From: Eubacterium sp.
GTDB lineage: Bacteria > Bacillota > Clostridia > Lachnospirales > Lachnospiraceae
DNA: 64,000 nt
Reading direction: 5' to 3'
Assembly (NCBI GenBank): GCA_016292095.1
Contig: JAEFAB010000022.1
Coordinates: forward strand, 16,528 to 80,527
In this document: positions 17,991-26,755 of the stretch, piece by piece
How the letters are laid out: every line of letters starts with the position of its first letter
Position numbering within the stretch: position 1 is the first letter of the stretch
Position numbers and translations under genes: made by a program
Notes under the pieces: model-generated
Database searches by the model: none
Seen by the model: only the letters and a program-made list of their open reading frames with translations
What the model was told of the DNA's origin: nothing

Positions 17991-18014
17991 TGCTAATTTG
18001 TTACCTTGTTAGCA
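17991..18014 (-). promoter_or_regulatory. Inverted repeat downstream of the his promoter (candidate operator)
   Basis: TGCTAA (17991-17996) and TTAGCA (18009-18014) are inverted copies separated by 12 bp, just downstream of the predicted start of transcription and upstream of hisZ. The position suits a repressor site. A TrpR-like HisR/YerC regulator is known to control his genes in some Firmicutes, but I do not recall its motif well enough to assign this site. Confidence 0.4.
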
Positions 18015-18025
18015 AGTTGAAATAG

Positions 18026-18054
18026 AGTATATACTAGATTCCTTAAAAAGTCAA
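18026..18054 (-). promoter_or_regulatory. his operon promoter
   Basis: TTGACT (18049-18054) and TATACT (18026-18031) are 17 bp apart on the minus strand, a strong sigma-A match. The box starts 10 bp after the recU stop. Confidence 0.85.
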
Positions 18055-18063
18055 ATCTTTCTT

Positions 18064-18597
18064 TTACTCTCTTTTTTTCAAGTCAAGTTGTACTCCTTCC
18101 AGATAATGAATCAATGCACCCGGGGCAGATTTCATCAGAAAGCTTTTATCGATTTCTTCATATGTAAAGCTCTTTCTTCCTCCCGAAATGCTTCGTTCAT
18201 AAAATCGCTTAATATCTGCAAAAGGAATATAGTAGGTTTCATTCAGTTTAGAATAAAACAACAGAATAAAGGCGATGCCTCCCTGCTTTTCAAAATCTTC
18301 CATAAACTGAATCTGATGCTCATGAATATTCATCATCGGAAACGTGGTTGTGGCGCATTCCTTCGCATCAAAGCAAACAGGGATACCCTGAACCGCACCG
18401 ATATAATCCACCGTACTCTGCTTTTCAAAGTAAGCCAGCGTAATATGTCTGGTAGACTGATCGATTTTTACAGGTGTAATAGGGGTAGGAATTTTCTGAA
18501 TCAATGCCAGACCTTTTTCCCTGTAATTATCATTTGTCATATTAACCATTTCTTCGAGAACTGAACCACGCAATCCTCTGGAATTCCATGTACCCAT
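18064..18597 (-). CDS. recU: Holliday junction resolvase RecU
   Basis: RecU cleaves Holliday junctions during recombination and repair in Firmicutes. The 177-residue protein starts GTWNSRGLRGSVLEEMVN, has the PTP segment (IQKIPTPI), and holds the nuclease residues in STVDYIGAVQG and FDAKE, followed by HQIQFMEDFEKQGG. It stands alone, whereas recU often neighbours a class A PBP. It starts 3 bp after the RluA-family stop, so it ends a three-gene operon. RuvAB, its functional partners, are at 47116-48745. Confidence 0.95.
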   Translation of the reverse strand: MGTWNSRGLRGSVLEEMVNMTNDNYREKGLALIQKIPTPITPVKIDQSTRHITLAYFEKQSTVDYIGAVQGIPVCFDAKECATTTFPMMNIHEHQIQFMEDFEKQGGIAFILLFYSKLNETYYIPFADIKRFYERSISGGRKSFTYEEIDKSFLMKSAPGALIHYLEGVQLDLKKRE

Positions 18598-18600
18598 AAT

Positions 18601-19569
18601 CTATCCTTTAATCTCTTTTCCCAAAACCTTTGAAAAAGTCTTCGGGACTTCTGCTGTAATTTCTTTATCCGCCAATTGTTCAAACCCTTCCGGCATTTCA
18701 CCGAAACACAATTTCCATGCGTGAAGCATCTGATCCTGAATTCCAAATCGTTCTTTATACTTCTGGTTAACCTTTTTCGTTCCGTATTTAAAATCTCCGA
18801 TAATCGGATGTCCTACCGATGCCAGGTGTGCACGAATCTGATGGGTTTTTCCGGTAATTAACTTTACTTTTAATAAGCTTACTTCCTCTGAAACCTCCAA
18901 GGGTTCGTATTCCGTTTCAATATAGGTTCCTTCTTCGGATTTTTTGGAAATTGTTACTTTATTGGTCTTTTCATCTTTCTTCAGATATCCGGTGATTTTC
19001 ACCTTTTCTTTCACAGAGCCTTCTACCAGAGCCAGATAATACTTATCCATCGTTCTGTTTTTAAACATTTCCGAAAGAACCTGTAATCCCAACAAAGATT
19101 TTCCTGCCACCAACAGGCCACTGGTATTGCGATCCAATCGGTTGCAAACAGAAGGCTTAAAAGTGGATAATTCCTCTTTCTTCAATACACCTTCCTGAAT
19201 CAAATAAGAAATAATATATTCATTGGCCGATACATCTGAGTCAGATGCCTTCTGACTTAGCATTCCGGAAGGTTTATTAATCATTAGAACGTTCTCGTCC
19301 TCATAAACCACTTGAAGCGGGATTGCTTCCGGCAGTTCCAGTGTCTGAATCCCCCGAAACTTAGCAATGGTTTCATCTGCCATAAAGATTTTAACCACAT
19401 CACCCTGACTGAGTTTCTCCTTTCCGTCAGACTTTTTTCCGTTTAATGTAATATTTTTCTTTCGAAGCATTTTATAAAGAAAACCCATTCCTGCTTCTTT
19501 AAAATATTTTGCCAGAAATTTATCAAAACGTTGTCCGGCTTCATTGGCACCGATTTCTATCTGTTGCAT
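18601..19569 (-). CDS. RluA-family pseudouridine synthase
   Basis: An RNA-modifying enzyme of 322 residues that isomerises uridine in 23S rRNA or tRNA. An S4 RNA-binding domain at about 12-65 is followed by the catalytic domain, whose motif reads NRLDRNTSGLLV (Asp nucleophile; HRLD is the usual form), and by GKTHQIRAHLASVGHPI. It resembles RluC/RluD, but the target position cannot be told. Its ATG at 19569 lies within the 3' end of the second synthase gene, so the two are coupled. Confidence 0.93.
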   Translation of the reverse strand: MQQIEIGANEAGQRFDKFLAKYFKEAGMGFLYKMLRKKNITLNGKKSDGKEKLSQGDVVKIFMADETIAKFRGIQTLELPEAIPLQVVYEDENVLMINKPSGMLSQKASDSDVSANEYIISYLIQEGVLKKEELSTFKPSVCNRLDRNTSGLLVAGKSLLGLQVLSEMFKNRTMDKYYLALVEGSVKEKVKITGYLKKDEKTNKVTISKKSEEGTYIETEYEPLEVSEEVSLLKVKLITGKTHQIRAHLASVGHPIIGDFKYGTKKVNQKYKERFGIQDQMLHAWKLCFGEMPEGFEQLADKEITAEVPKTFSKVLGKEIKG

Positions 19570-20261
19570 TTTAACTCCTCAATTTCCGATTCCGTAAGCG
19601 GTCGATATGCTCCCTTTTCCAATGTTTCATCCAAAACCAAAGATCCCATGGAAATTCGTTTCAGGTAGGTTACCGTCAATCCAATGGAACGAAACATTCT
19701 CTTTACCTGATGGTACTTTCCTTCGGTAATGGTAATGTAAGCCTTATCATTTCCTTCTAGGATTTCAAGGGTTGCCGGTTTCGTCAGCTTATCCTCACCG
19801 ATATCCACACCCTTTTGAAAATGTTCCGCATCTTCTTTTGTTAACACCCCATCCAGTTCCACATAATACTTTTTATCCACATGTTTCCTTGGAGACAATA
19901 ACTCATGGGACAAAATCCCGTCATTGGTAATCAACAAAAGGCCTTCCGTATCTTTATCCAGACGTCCCACCGGAAACAATCCCTCTTTTGGTGTAACGTC
20001 CAGCAAATCCAACACTGTCTCACAATGATCGTCTTTCACGGCACTTAAATACCCTGCCGGTTTATGAAGCATATAATAGTAAAACTTACTGTATTCCAGA
20101 TTAATCCCCTGAAATTCTATTATATCATTTTCTTCATCCACATGATACTCCGGCTTTTTCAAAATTTCGCCGTTAATCTTCACTTTTCCTTTTTTGATAT
20201 ATTCTTTTACCTGACTGCGGGAACCAATCCCCATAGCCGTCAAATATTTATCTAATCTCAT
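19557..20261 (-). CDS. RsuA/RluB-family pseudouridine synthase
   Basis: A small-family rRNA pseudouridine synthase of 234 residues. S4 domain at about 1-60 (MRLDKYLTAMGIGSRSQVKE), then MLHKPAGYLSA and the catalytic GRLDKDTEGLLL with its Asp nucleophile, and the KRMFRSIGL segment. The ORF can be extended 12 codons upstream, but the S4 domain of the family begins at the ATG I chose (20261). It overlaps the RluA-family gene by 13 bp. Whether 16S U516 or a 23S site is the target is not evident. Confidence 0.92.
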   Translation of the reverse strand: MRLDKYLTAMGIGSRSQVKEYIKKGKVKINGEILKKPEYHVDEENDIIEFQGINLEYSKFYYYMLHKPAGYLSAVKDDHCETVLDLLDVTPKEGLFPVGRLDKDTEGLLLITNDGILSHELLSPRKHVDKKYYVELDGVLTKEDAEHFQKGVDIGEDKLTKPATLEILEGNDKAYITITEGKYHQVKRMFRSIGLTVTYLKRISMGSLVLDETLEKGAYRPLTESEIEELKCNR

Positions 20262-20331
20262 ACTATGAATCTTCTTTCTCAAGTCGTAAACCCACAAATC
20301 ATTTTACCATAACCCTGTAGGAATTTACAGT

Positions 20332-20365
20332 AAAAAACACTCGATAGCATTGCTACAGAGTGTTC
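20332..20365 (-). terminator. Terminator of the LRR protein gene
   Basis: On the minus strand a hairpin (GAACACTC arm, inner GTAGC/GCTA pairing, GAGTGTT arm) is followed by TTTTTTA, directly after the LRR gene stop. Confidence 0.85.
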
Positions 20366-20375
20366 TTACTTTTCT

Positions 20376-21641
20376 TTATTTTACTTTTACCTTTGTCGCT
20401 TTGGACCATTTTGACAGAAAAAGTTTTCCATTGTAGTTCTGAGTATTTCTAACACGAACAAATAATGTCTTTTTCCCTTTTATTTTCTTTGAAGAAACTG
20501 TGACGGATGTTTTAGTCATTGTCTTTTCTACAAGAACTTTCTTAAATTTCTTTGATGCGGAAACCTGAACAATATATCCCGCTGAACCACCAACTTTTTT
20601 GATGGACACTTTCATTGTTTTCGCTTTCTTCTTTGTAGCTTTTGTGATTTTTGATGGAGTAACCAGAATCTTTCCAAAGTGAATCTTTGCTTTAATTAGA
20701 TTTTCGTTACTATCACCAACTTGGATTTTTGTCCAGCTTTCTTTTGTTCCTCCATAATAAACATCTGTAAGACTGTCACAATATTCAAATACACTAAAAG
20801 AAATTGATTTCAATCCTTCCGGAAGAGAAATACTCTTTAATTTAGAACAATTTTTAAATGCATTATATCTAATATCTGTAACCTTTGCCGGAATTACAAT
20901 ACTGGTAATCGGAGTTTCCTGGAATAAGCAGGTTCCGATGATTGTAACTTTGCTGCCAATGATTACTTTATTCAATTTATCGCATCCTCTAAAAACAGGT
21001 ATCGCTGCTCCATCACATTTAACTGCATTGTAATACACAGTTTCCAATGATTTACAATCTTCAAATGCTGAAAATTTAAGTTCTGTAATGTTTTCTGGGA
21101 TTGTAACACTTTTCAGAGAAGTACCTCTAAAAGCATTGTATCCAATTGATGTTACTGATTTCGGAATTGTTACACTTTTAATCGGGAGGTCCTGAAATAA
21201 ACTGCCACCGATTGTTTCAACTTTATTTCCAATGGTTACTGTCGTCAAATTATCACAATCTCTAAAGATACGTGTAGCATTTCCATCACACTTAATTGCA
21301 TTATAATTCACCTTCGTTAATGCAGAACAATTATAGAAACAATTCCAGTCCAGTTTCGTAATTCCTTCAGGAATTGTAAGTGTTTGAAGGGTTGAATTAT
21401 TTTTAAAAGCTTCAGGACAGATGCCTGTTACCTTTTTAGATCCTAAGGAAGAAGGAATTGTGACTGTTTTTTCTTTTCCGTTATATTTCACAATTTCAGC
21501 GGTTCCTTCGCCATTCAATACATATTCATAATTTCCTGAAACTAAATTTGCAGCCTTAATCTGAAGTGGCATCAATGTACTTCCGGAAATAATCAAAGCT
21601 ACTACCATAATCATTGAACATACTTGTTTAAAATTTTTCAT
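20376..21641 (-). CDS. BspA-like leucine-rich repeat surface protein
   Basis: A secreted protein of 421 residues: signal peptide at about 1-30 (cut near IKAA), LRR_5/BspA-type repeats at about 55-300, and a lysine-rich Fn3-like C-terminal domain (about 325-421, ending SKWSKATKVKVK). The repeat region contains a tandem duplication of about 91 residues (about 111-201 and 202-293), each unit opening with YNAxKCDG. BspA-like repeats mediate adhesion and host or polymer binding in gut and oral bacteria. No LPXTG or S-layer motif is seen; the basic tail domain may attach to the wall. It has its own promoter and terminator. Confidence 0.85.
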   Translation of the reverse strand: MKNFKQVCSMIMVVALIISGSTLMPLQIKAANLVSGNYEYVLNGEGTAEIVKYNGKEKTVTIPSSLGSKKVTGICPEAFKNNSTLQTLTIPEGITKLDWNCFYNCSALTKVNYNAIKCDGNATRIFRDCDNLTTVTIGNKVETIGGSLFQDLPIKSVTIPKSVTSIGYNAFRGTSLKSVTIPENITELKFSAFEDCKSLETVYYNAVKCDGAAIPVFRGCDKLNKVIIGSKVTIIGTCLFQETPITSIVIPAKVTDIRYNAFKNCSKLKSISLPEGLKSISFSVFEYCDSLTDVYYGGTKESWTKIQVGDSNENLIKAKIHFGKILVTPSKITKATKKKAKTMKVSIKKVGGSAGYIVQVSASKKFKKVLVEKTMTKTSVTVSSKKIKGKKTLFVRVRNTQNYNGKLFLSKWSKATKVKVK

Positions 21642-21676
21642 GCTCTTCTCCTTTTTTTATACTTTTGTCCTGAGTA

Positions 21677-21705
21677 AGTATACACAAATTCTTCGCTTTA
21701 TGCAA
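21677..21705 (-). promoter_or_regulatory. Promoter of the LRR gene
   Basis: TTGCAT (21700-21705), 17 bp, TATACT (21677-21682) on the minus strand. The -10 is strong and the -35 moderate. The same TTGCAT-17-TATACT pair precedes the NUDIX gene at 40140. Confidence 0.6.
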
Positions 21706-21708
21706 ACA

Positions 21709-22128
21709 TTACTGTAATGATTCATATAATTTTTTTATGGTTGCCTTCTGTTCCGGAGTCAGTTTTACCTTTGGTGAATTGTCATCGCAGGTATTTCTGT
21801 TTTCAACGATTAATACCGTAGAACCTTTCTCCGGTGTATGTGTATGGAATGTTCCTTTTTTCACATTATAAAGCTTCAATGGTTCCAGCTTTACTGCTTC
21901 GATTTCTCCAATGGTATCGCCCTGTCCTCCTAAGAACAAAGTAAATTCCCCGGCAAGAAGAACGAACACTTCATCAGACTCATCATGCTTTTGCATATCT
22001 TTCAGTTGATCCACTTCCAGTTCCTCACAATAACGAAGTTCCGCAACTCTCCAACTTTCAAAATCAATTAAAGGTAAATATCCTTCTCCGTTGTAGCTTG
22101 TCACTTCCAAATGCTTCTGATCAATCAT
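21709..22128 (-). CDS. Cupin-like protein
   Basis: A 139-residue cytoplasmic protein that looks like a single cupin barrel: the strand-rich middle contains KHDESDEVFVLLAGEFTLFLGG and, later, VKKGTFHTHTPEKGSTVLIVEN, the usual places of the two cupin motifs. The metal-binding His/Glu set is only partly obvious. It starts 2 bp after the ridA stop, with its GAGGT ribosome site formed by the last ridA codons, so it ends the marR-ABC-ridA operon. The substrate is unknown. Confidence 0.7.
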   Translation of the reverse strand: MIDQKHLEVTSYNGEGYLPLIDFESWRVAELRYCEELEVDQLKDMQKHDESDEVFVLLAGEFTLFLGGQGDTIGEIEAVKLEPLKLYNVKKGTFHTHTPEKGSTVLIVENRNTCDDNSPKVKLTPEQKATIKKLYESLQ

Positions 22129-22130
22129 GA

Positions 22131-22502
22131 TTACACCTCTGCGATTACTTCTACTTCACAAAGCACATTCTTAGGAAGAGTCTTTACTGCAACACAGCTT
22201 CTTGCAGGCTTTTCTGTAAAGTACTTTCCGTAAATTTCATTAAACGCTGCAAAGTCTCCCATATCATCAAGGAAGCAAACTGTTTTGACAACTTTCTCAT
22301 AAGAAGAACCTGCTTCTTCCAATAAAGCGCCCAGATTTTTCATTACCTGTTCTGTCTGTTCTTCAATTGTAGTTCCTACCACTTCTCCTGTTGCAGGATC
22401 TAATGCAATCTGTCCTGCTGAGAACAAAAGATTTCCTGTAATAATTCCCTGTGAATATGGTCCAATGGCAGCAGGTGCCTTATTTGTACTGATTTTTTTC
22501 AT
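22131..22502 (-). CDS. ridA: RidA family enamine/imine deaminase
   Basis: RidA hydrolyses reactive enamine/imine intermediates such as 2-aminoacrylate released by PLP enzymes. The 123-residue protein shows the family pattern: [28 protein letters not shown], the conserved Arg in [13 protein letters not shown], and the terminal EVEVIAEV. The ATG at 22502 is preferred: AGGAGG lies 9 nt upstream, while the first in-frame ATG (22511) touches that site. It lies between the exporter and cupin genes, probably in one operon. Confidence 0.93.
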   Translation of the reverse strand: MKKISTNKAPAAIGPYSQGIITGNLLFSAGQIALDPATGEVVGTTIEEQTEQVMKNLGALLEEAGSSYEKVVKTVCFLDDMGDFAAFNEIYGKYFTEKPARSCVAVKTLPKNVLCEVEVIAEV

Positions 22503-22521
22503 TTTATTCATCCTCCTGAAT

Positions 22522-24435
22522 TTAATTTCCTGTCTGTAATCGGTAATATGTACCTTTCGCTTCCATCAATTCCTGATGACTTCCACGCTCTATTATTCTA
22601 CCCTGTTCTAATACCATAATGCAATCACTATTTTTAATTGTAGACAATCTATGGGCGATAACAAAAGTCGTACGTCCCTTCATTAAAGAGTCCATTCCTT
22701 CCTGAACCATACGTTCGGTTCTTGTATCAATGGAAGATGTGGCTTCATCCAAAATCAATGCCGGCGGATTTGCAACCGCAGCTCTGGCAATGGATAAGAG
22801 CTGTCTCTGGCCCTGACTTAAGTTTCCGCCATCTCCGGTAAGCATAGTATTGTAACCATCCGGCAATCTTCGGATAAAGCTGTCGGCATTGGCAAGTTTT
22901 GCCGCTGCAATAACTTCTTCGTCTGTTGCCTCCAGATTACCGTAACGGATATTTTCCATTACTGTAGCACTGAATAAATGAGTATCCTGTAATACCATTC
23001 CGAGAGATTTTCTCAAATCTGCTTTTTTAATTTTATTAATATTAATTCCGTCATATCGGATTTTACCATCCTGAATATCATAGAACCGGTTAATCAAATT
23101 GGTGATTGTTGTTTTGCCGGCTCCTGTTGAACCAACAAAGGCAATCTTCTCTCCCGGCTTTGCATACATTTTCACATCATGAAGAACAATCTTTTCATCG
23201 TCGTATCCGAAGTCCACTCCGTTAAAGACAATTTCACCTTTCATTTCCACATAAGTAGTTTCTCCGGTTTCCTTATGGAAGTGTTTCCAAGCCCACATTC
23301 CTGTTCGCTCCTGACATTCAACAATTCGTCCGCCTTCTTTTTTCGCACGAACCAATGTTACATATCCGTCATCCACTTCCGGTTCTTCATCCAACAATTT
23401 GAAAATACGTTCTCCGCCGGCAATAGCCATAACAATACTATTAATCTGCATTGTAATCTGATTAATCGGCTGTGAGAACTGTTTATTAAATGTCAGGAAA
23501 CTGATTAATGAACCTGCAGTCATGGAAAATCCCAATGGGTGTGCAATGGCAAGAACTGCTCCTACACAGGCACAAAGTACATAACTGACATTTCCCAACT
23601 GTGCGTTGGTTGGTGCTAAAACATTGGCAAATTTATTAGCGTTGTTTGCTGACTGGAACAATAAATCATTTAATTCATTGAATTCTTCCACCGCTTCATC
23701 TTCATGACAGAAAACTTTCACGACTTTCTGACCGGTAATCATTTCCTGAATATAACCGTTCACCGCCCCCAAATCCTTCTGCTGAGCCACAAAGAATTTT
23801 CCGGATAATTTCGTTAATTTTGCCGAAGCAAACATTACAACACCAATCATTCCCAAGGAAATCAAAGTCAATGGAACACTCAGGAAGAACATGGAAAACA
23901 GTACACTACATACAGTAATCAAACTGTTAATCATCTGTGGCATGGACTGACTGATCATCTGTCTCAAGGTGTCAATATCATTGGTGAACATGGACATAAT
24001 ATCGCCATGGCTGTGAGTATCAAAGTATTTTACCGGAAGACTTTGCATATGATTGAACATTTCGTTTCTTAATTCTTTTAAAGTCCCCTGTGTAACAAAA
24101 ACCATAACCTCTGCCTGAACTAATGCAGCAAGAATTCCCAATCCGTAAAAGCAGGCCACTCTGATCATTGCACCGGCTAAATCCGCAAAAGTTTTTTCGT
24201 GTTCCAGAATTCCTTTAATATAAACATCTACCAAATCTTTTGTAAACCAGGTTCCCTGAACATTGGAAAATACACTGACAAAGATACAAATCAGAACGAT
24301 AATCAACTGAACGGCATAGTGTTTCCCCATAAAGGCCAACAGTCTTCCCAATGTCACAAAAGGATTTTCAACCTTCGGTCTCGGTCCTCTTGCGCCACCG
24401 CGCATTCCTTTAAATTCTCTTACTTTTTCTGCCAT
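22522..24435 (-). CDS. ABC exporter half-transporter, catalytic-site subunit
   Basis: A fused membrane and ATPase protein of 637 residues. Six membrane helices (about 40-340) precede the nucleotide-binding domain, with Walker [10 protein letters not shown], signature LSQGQ, Walker [13 protein letters not shown] with the catalytic Glu, and H-loop IAHRLST. An unusual insert between the two domains (around residues 355-400) holds [15 protein letters not shown]. The N-terminus is Arg/Gly-rich. The partner (24435-26201) has changed catalytic residues, so the pair fits the TM287/288 or BmrCD type of heterodimeric multidrug exporter. The start overlaps the partner stop. Confidence 0.92.
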   Translation of the reverse strand: MAEKVREFKGMRGGARGPRPKVENPFVTLGRLLAFMGKHYAVQLIIVLICIFVSVFSNVQGTWFTKDLVDVYIKGILEHEKTFADLAGAMIRVACFYGLGILAALVQAEVMVFVTQGTLKELRNEMFNHMQSLPVKYFDTHSHGDIMSMFTNDIDTLRQMISQSMPQMINSLITVCSVLFSMFFLSVPLTLISLGMIGVVMFASAKLTKLSGKFFVAQQKDLGAVNGYIQEMITGQKVVKVFCHEDEAVEEFNELNDLLFQSANNANKFANVLAPTNAQLGNVSYVLCACVGAVLAIAHPLGFSMTAGSLISFLTFNKQFSQPINQITMQINSIVMAIAGGERIFKLLDEEPEVDDGYVTLVRAKKEGGRIVECQERTGMWAWKHFHKETGETTYVEMKGEIVFNGVDFGYDDEKIVLHDVKMYAKPGEKIAFVGSTGAGKTTITNLINRFYDIQDGKIRYDGININKIKKADLRKSLGMVLQDTHLFSATVMENIRYGNLEATDEEVIAAAKLANADSFIRRLPDGYNTMLTGDGGNLSQGQRQLLSIARAAVANPPALILDEATSSIDTRTERMVQEGMDSLMKGRTTFVIAHRLSTIKNSDCIMVLEQGRIIERGSHQELMEAKGTYYRLQTGN

Positions 24436-26201
24436 TACTGTACACCTCCTTTTTTATCAAAGTCAGCATTATCAGTAGTTTGTTGTGTATAGATTTCGCT
24501 GTAAATTTCATTATTCTTTAACAGTTCTTCGTGGGTTCCGATGCCATGGATTTTACCGTCATCCATTACAATAATACGATCTGAATCCTGAACACTGGAT
24601 ATTCTCTGAGCAATGATAATCTTGGTTGTATTTGGAATTTCCTCTCGGAATGCCTGACGAATTTTACTGTCTGTTACGGTATCTACCGCACTGGTACTGT
24701 CATCTAAAATCAGAACTTTTGGTTTCTTTACCAAAGCTCTGGCAATACACAGACGCTGTCTCTGTCCACCGGAAACATTGGTTCCACCCTGTTCAATATA
24801 GCTGTTGTATTTGTCCGGCATTTTTTCGATGAATTCATCGGCACAAGCTAATTTGCAGGCACGAATGCATTCTTCATCGGTAGCATTTTCATCGCCCCAG
24901 CGAAGATTATCCAAAATAGTTCCGGAAAACAACACATTTTTCTGCAATACCACACTGACTTCTTTACGAAGTGTATCCAAATCATAGGTTCGTACATCAT
25001 TGCCACCTACAAGAACTTCACCGTCTTCCACATCATATAATCTGGAAATCAAATTAACCAGACTGGATTTTGCACTACCGGTACCTCCGATAATTCCAAT
25101 GGTCTCTCCGGAAGCAATCTGCAAATTAATATCTTCCAAAACCGGTTTCTCACTGGTCTTGTTATAACGAAAGACTACATTTTTAAATTCAATGGAGCCG
25201 TTCGGAACGTCTTCTAAAGCATTTTCCGGATTGGTAATATCCGGTTCTTCGGTTAAGACTTCCGCGATTCTTTCTGCGCTGGCCGCACTCATAGTAACCA
25301 TAACAAAAATGAGAGAAAGCATCATCAAACTCATGAGAATATTGACGCAGTATGCAAGTAAAGATGTCATATCACCGATTGTTAAGCCCAGTGCGGCATT
25401 ATTTCCACTCTGTACAATTAAATGAGCACCGGTCCATCCAATCATCATGATACAGGAATAAACCGTAAGCATCATCATCGGGGCATTTAAGGAAACAATA
25501 CCTTCTGCACGAATAAACATTTTATAAATATTGTAACTGGCAATGCCGAATTTTCCCCGTTCATAATCTTCACGAACAAAGGCTTTTACCACGCGCATAG
25601 AAGTTACATTTTCCTGCACGCTTTCATTTAAAGCATCATACTTTTTAAATACCTGCGTAAAATATTTGTGAGCATTGATAGTAAGAATAACGATAAATAC
25701 TCCTAAAATCAAAACAGCCACCAGATAAATTCTTGCCATACGCGGAGATACCACAAAAGCCATCACCATGGCTGTAATTAAACTGAATGGTGCTCTGACA
25801 CACATTCTTAAAATCATCTGATAGGCATTCTGAATATTGGTAACATCCGTGGTCATTCGGGTAACCAAACCGGCAGAACTGAATTTATCAATATTTGAAA
25901 ACGAATAGGTCTGAATTTTTTCAAACATTGCCTTTCTTAAATTTCTGGCAAAACCGGTAGAGGCTTTCGCTCCCCAGACGCCGCCCATAAATCCGGATAA
26001 CAATCCGGCAAGGGCAAGAAGTAACATAATTCCCGCTGTCGCGTAAACAGTCTTCAAATCTCCCTTTCCAATGGAATCAATAATTTTTGCCATCAGCAAG
26101 GGAATAAAATTTTCAACAATAACTTCCGCTAACATTCCCAAGGGCGTTAATGCAGAAACCAGTCTGACTCCTTTAAGTTCTTTTGCTAATGTACGAATCA
26201 T
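24435..26201 (-). CDS. ABC exporter half-transporter, degenerate-site subunit
   Basis: A 588-residue ABC half-exporter: membrane domain at about 15-310, then an ATPase domain with Walker A GGTGSAKSS, signature VSGGQ, and Walker B LILDDSTSAVD, in which the catalytic Glu is Asp. The H-loop reads IIAQRISSV, with Gln for His. Both changes mark the non-hydrolysing site of heterodimeric exporters, so the protein should work only with the downstream gene product. Its ATG overlaps the marR stop. Drug or metabolite efflux under MarR control is the likely role; the substrate is unknown. Confidence 0.92.
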   Translation of the reverse strand: MIRTLAKELKGVRLVSALTPLGMLAEVIVENFIPLLMAKIIDSIGKGDLKTVYATAGIMLLLALAGLLSGFMGGVWGAKASTGFARNLRKAMFEKIQTYSFSNIDKFSSAGLVTRMTTDVTNIQNAYQMILRMCVRAPFSLITAMVMAFVVSPRMARIYLVAVLILGVFIVILTINAHKYFTQVFKKYDALNESVQENVTSMRVVKAFVREDYERGKFGIASYNIYKMFIRAEGIVSLNAPMMMLTVYSCIMMIGWTGAHLIVQSGNNAALGLTIGDMTSLLAYCVNILMSLMMLSLIFVMVTMSAASAERIAEVLTEEPDITNPENALEDVPNGSIEFKNVVFRYNKTSEKPVLEDINLQIASGETIGIIGGTGSAKSSLVNLISRLYDVEDGEVLVGGNDVRTYDLDTLRKEVSVVLQKNVLFSGTILDNLRWGDENATDEECIRACKLACADEFIEKMPDKYNSYIEQGGTNVSGGQRQRLCIARALVKKPKVLILDDSTSAVDTVTDSKIRQAFREEIPNTTKIIIAQRISSVQDSDRIIVMDDGKIHGIGTHEELLKNNEIYSEIYTQQTTDNADFDKKGGVQ

Positions 26202-26668
26202 TTCTTTCTCCTTTCAAAACATTCTATTTCTTTATCGGAAACTTCTGTGCTGTTCTTAAGATTTTGATAAATTCGATCCAGATAACTGTTTAATAGTTCT
26301 TTCTCTTTGTCATCAAAACCATTTAACAAAATAGTTTCCGTCTCATCTCTGTGATGGTGCATTTCACTATGGAACTGTTTTACCTGTTCTGTGCTGCAAA
26401 TGTTCTTAAACCGCTTATTTTCCGCATCCACGGTAATCTTAATGTATCCCTTTTCTTCCAATCGCTGAAGAATTCCGGACATAGTGGAATGCTTAATGGA
26501 AAATTCCTGAGCAAGAACCTTCTGGGTAATCTTTTCCTCTTTATGATGATCCAAATAAAACAGCACAGCCATCTGTGCTTCGGTAATATTGTATTTTTCC
26601 AGACTTTTGTTTATTCTGATTTTAAAAAGCTTATCAATGATTTTAAATTTATAACCAATCGAAATCAT
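26198..26668 (-). CDS. MarR family transcriptional regulator
   Basis: A winged-helix regulator of 156 residues. The MarR core runs about 25-110, with the recognition region KITQKVLAQEFSIKHSTMSGILQRLEEKGYI split over helix-turn-helix and wing (residues about 45-80). It heads the operon with the two ABC genes, overlapping the first by 4 bp. A 42-bp palindrome overlaps its -10 box, so autoregulation and control of the exporter by a ligand-released repressor are very likely. The inducer is not evident. Confidence 0.92.
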   Translation of the reverse strand: MISIGYKFKIIDKLFKIRINKSLEKYNITEAQMAVLFYLDHHKEEKITQKVLAQEFSIKHSTMSGILQRLEEKGYIKITVDAENKRFKNICSTEQVKQFHSEMHHHRDETETILLNGFDDKEKELLNSYLDRIYQNLKNSTEVSDKEIECFERRKK

Positions 26669-26690
26669 AAAATACCTCCTGAAAAATAAA

Positions 26691-26732
26691 AAAGAGTTAT
26701 AATATGTAGCACGCTACACATTGTAACTCTTT
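26691..26732. promoter_or_regulatory. 42-bp palindrome: MarR operator and likely terminator
   Basis: A near-perfect palindrome (19 of 21 pairs; arms AAAGAGTTA...TGTAGC) lies between coaE and marR. It covers the marR -10 box and start site, ideal for a MarR dimer. On the minus strand it also forms a long hairpin followed by TTTTTTATTTTT, so it can act as a terminator or attenuator. The symmetry is seen; the dual role is inferred. Confidence 0.8.
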
Positions 26733-26748
26733 CAAATTTTTATGTCAA
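26720..26748 (-). promoter_or_regulatory. marR-ABC operon promoter
   Basis: TTGACA (26743-26748), 17 bp, TACAAT (26720-26725) on the minus strand. The -10 lies in the first arm of the palindrome, so repressor binding would block polymerase. Confidence 0.88.
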
Positions 26749-26755
26749 TTATTTT

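Noticed and set aside
17960..18025. T-box or histidine attenuator before hisZ
   Set aside because: The leader is only about 60 nt, with no specifier stem, T-box sequence or His-codon leader peptide.
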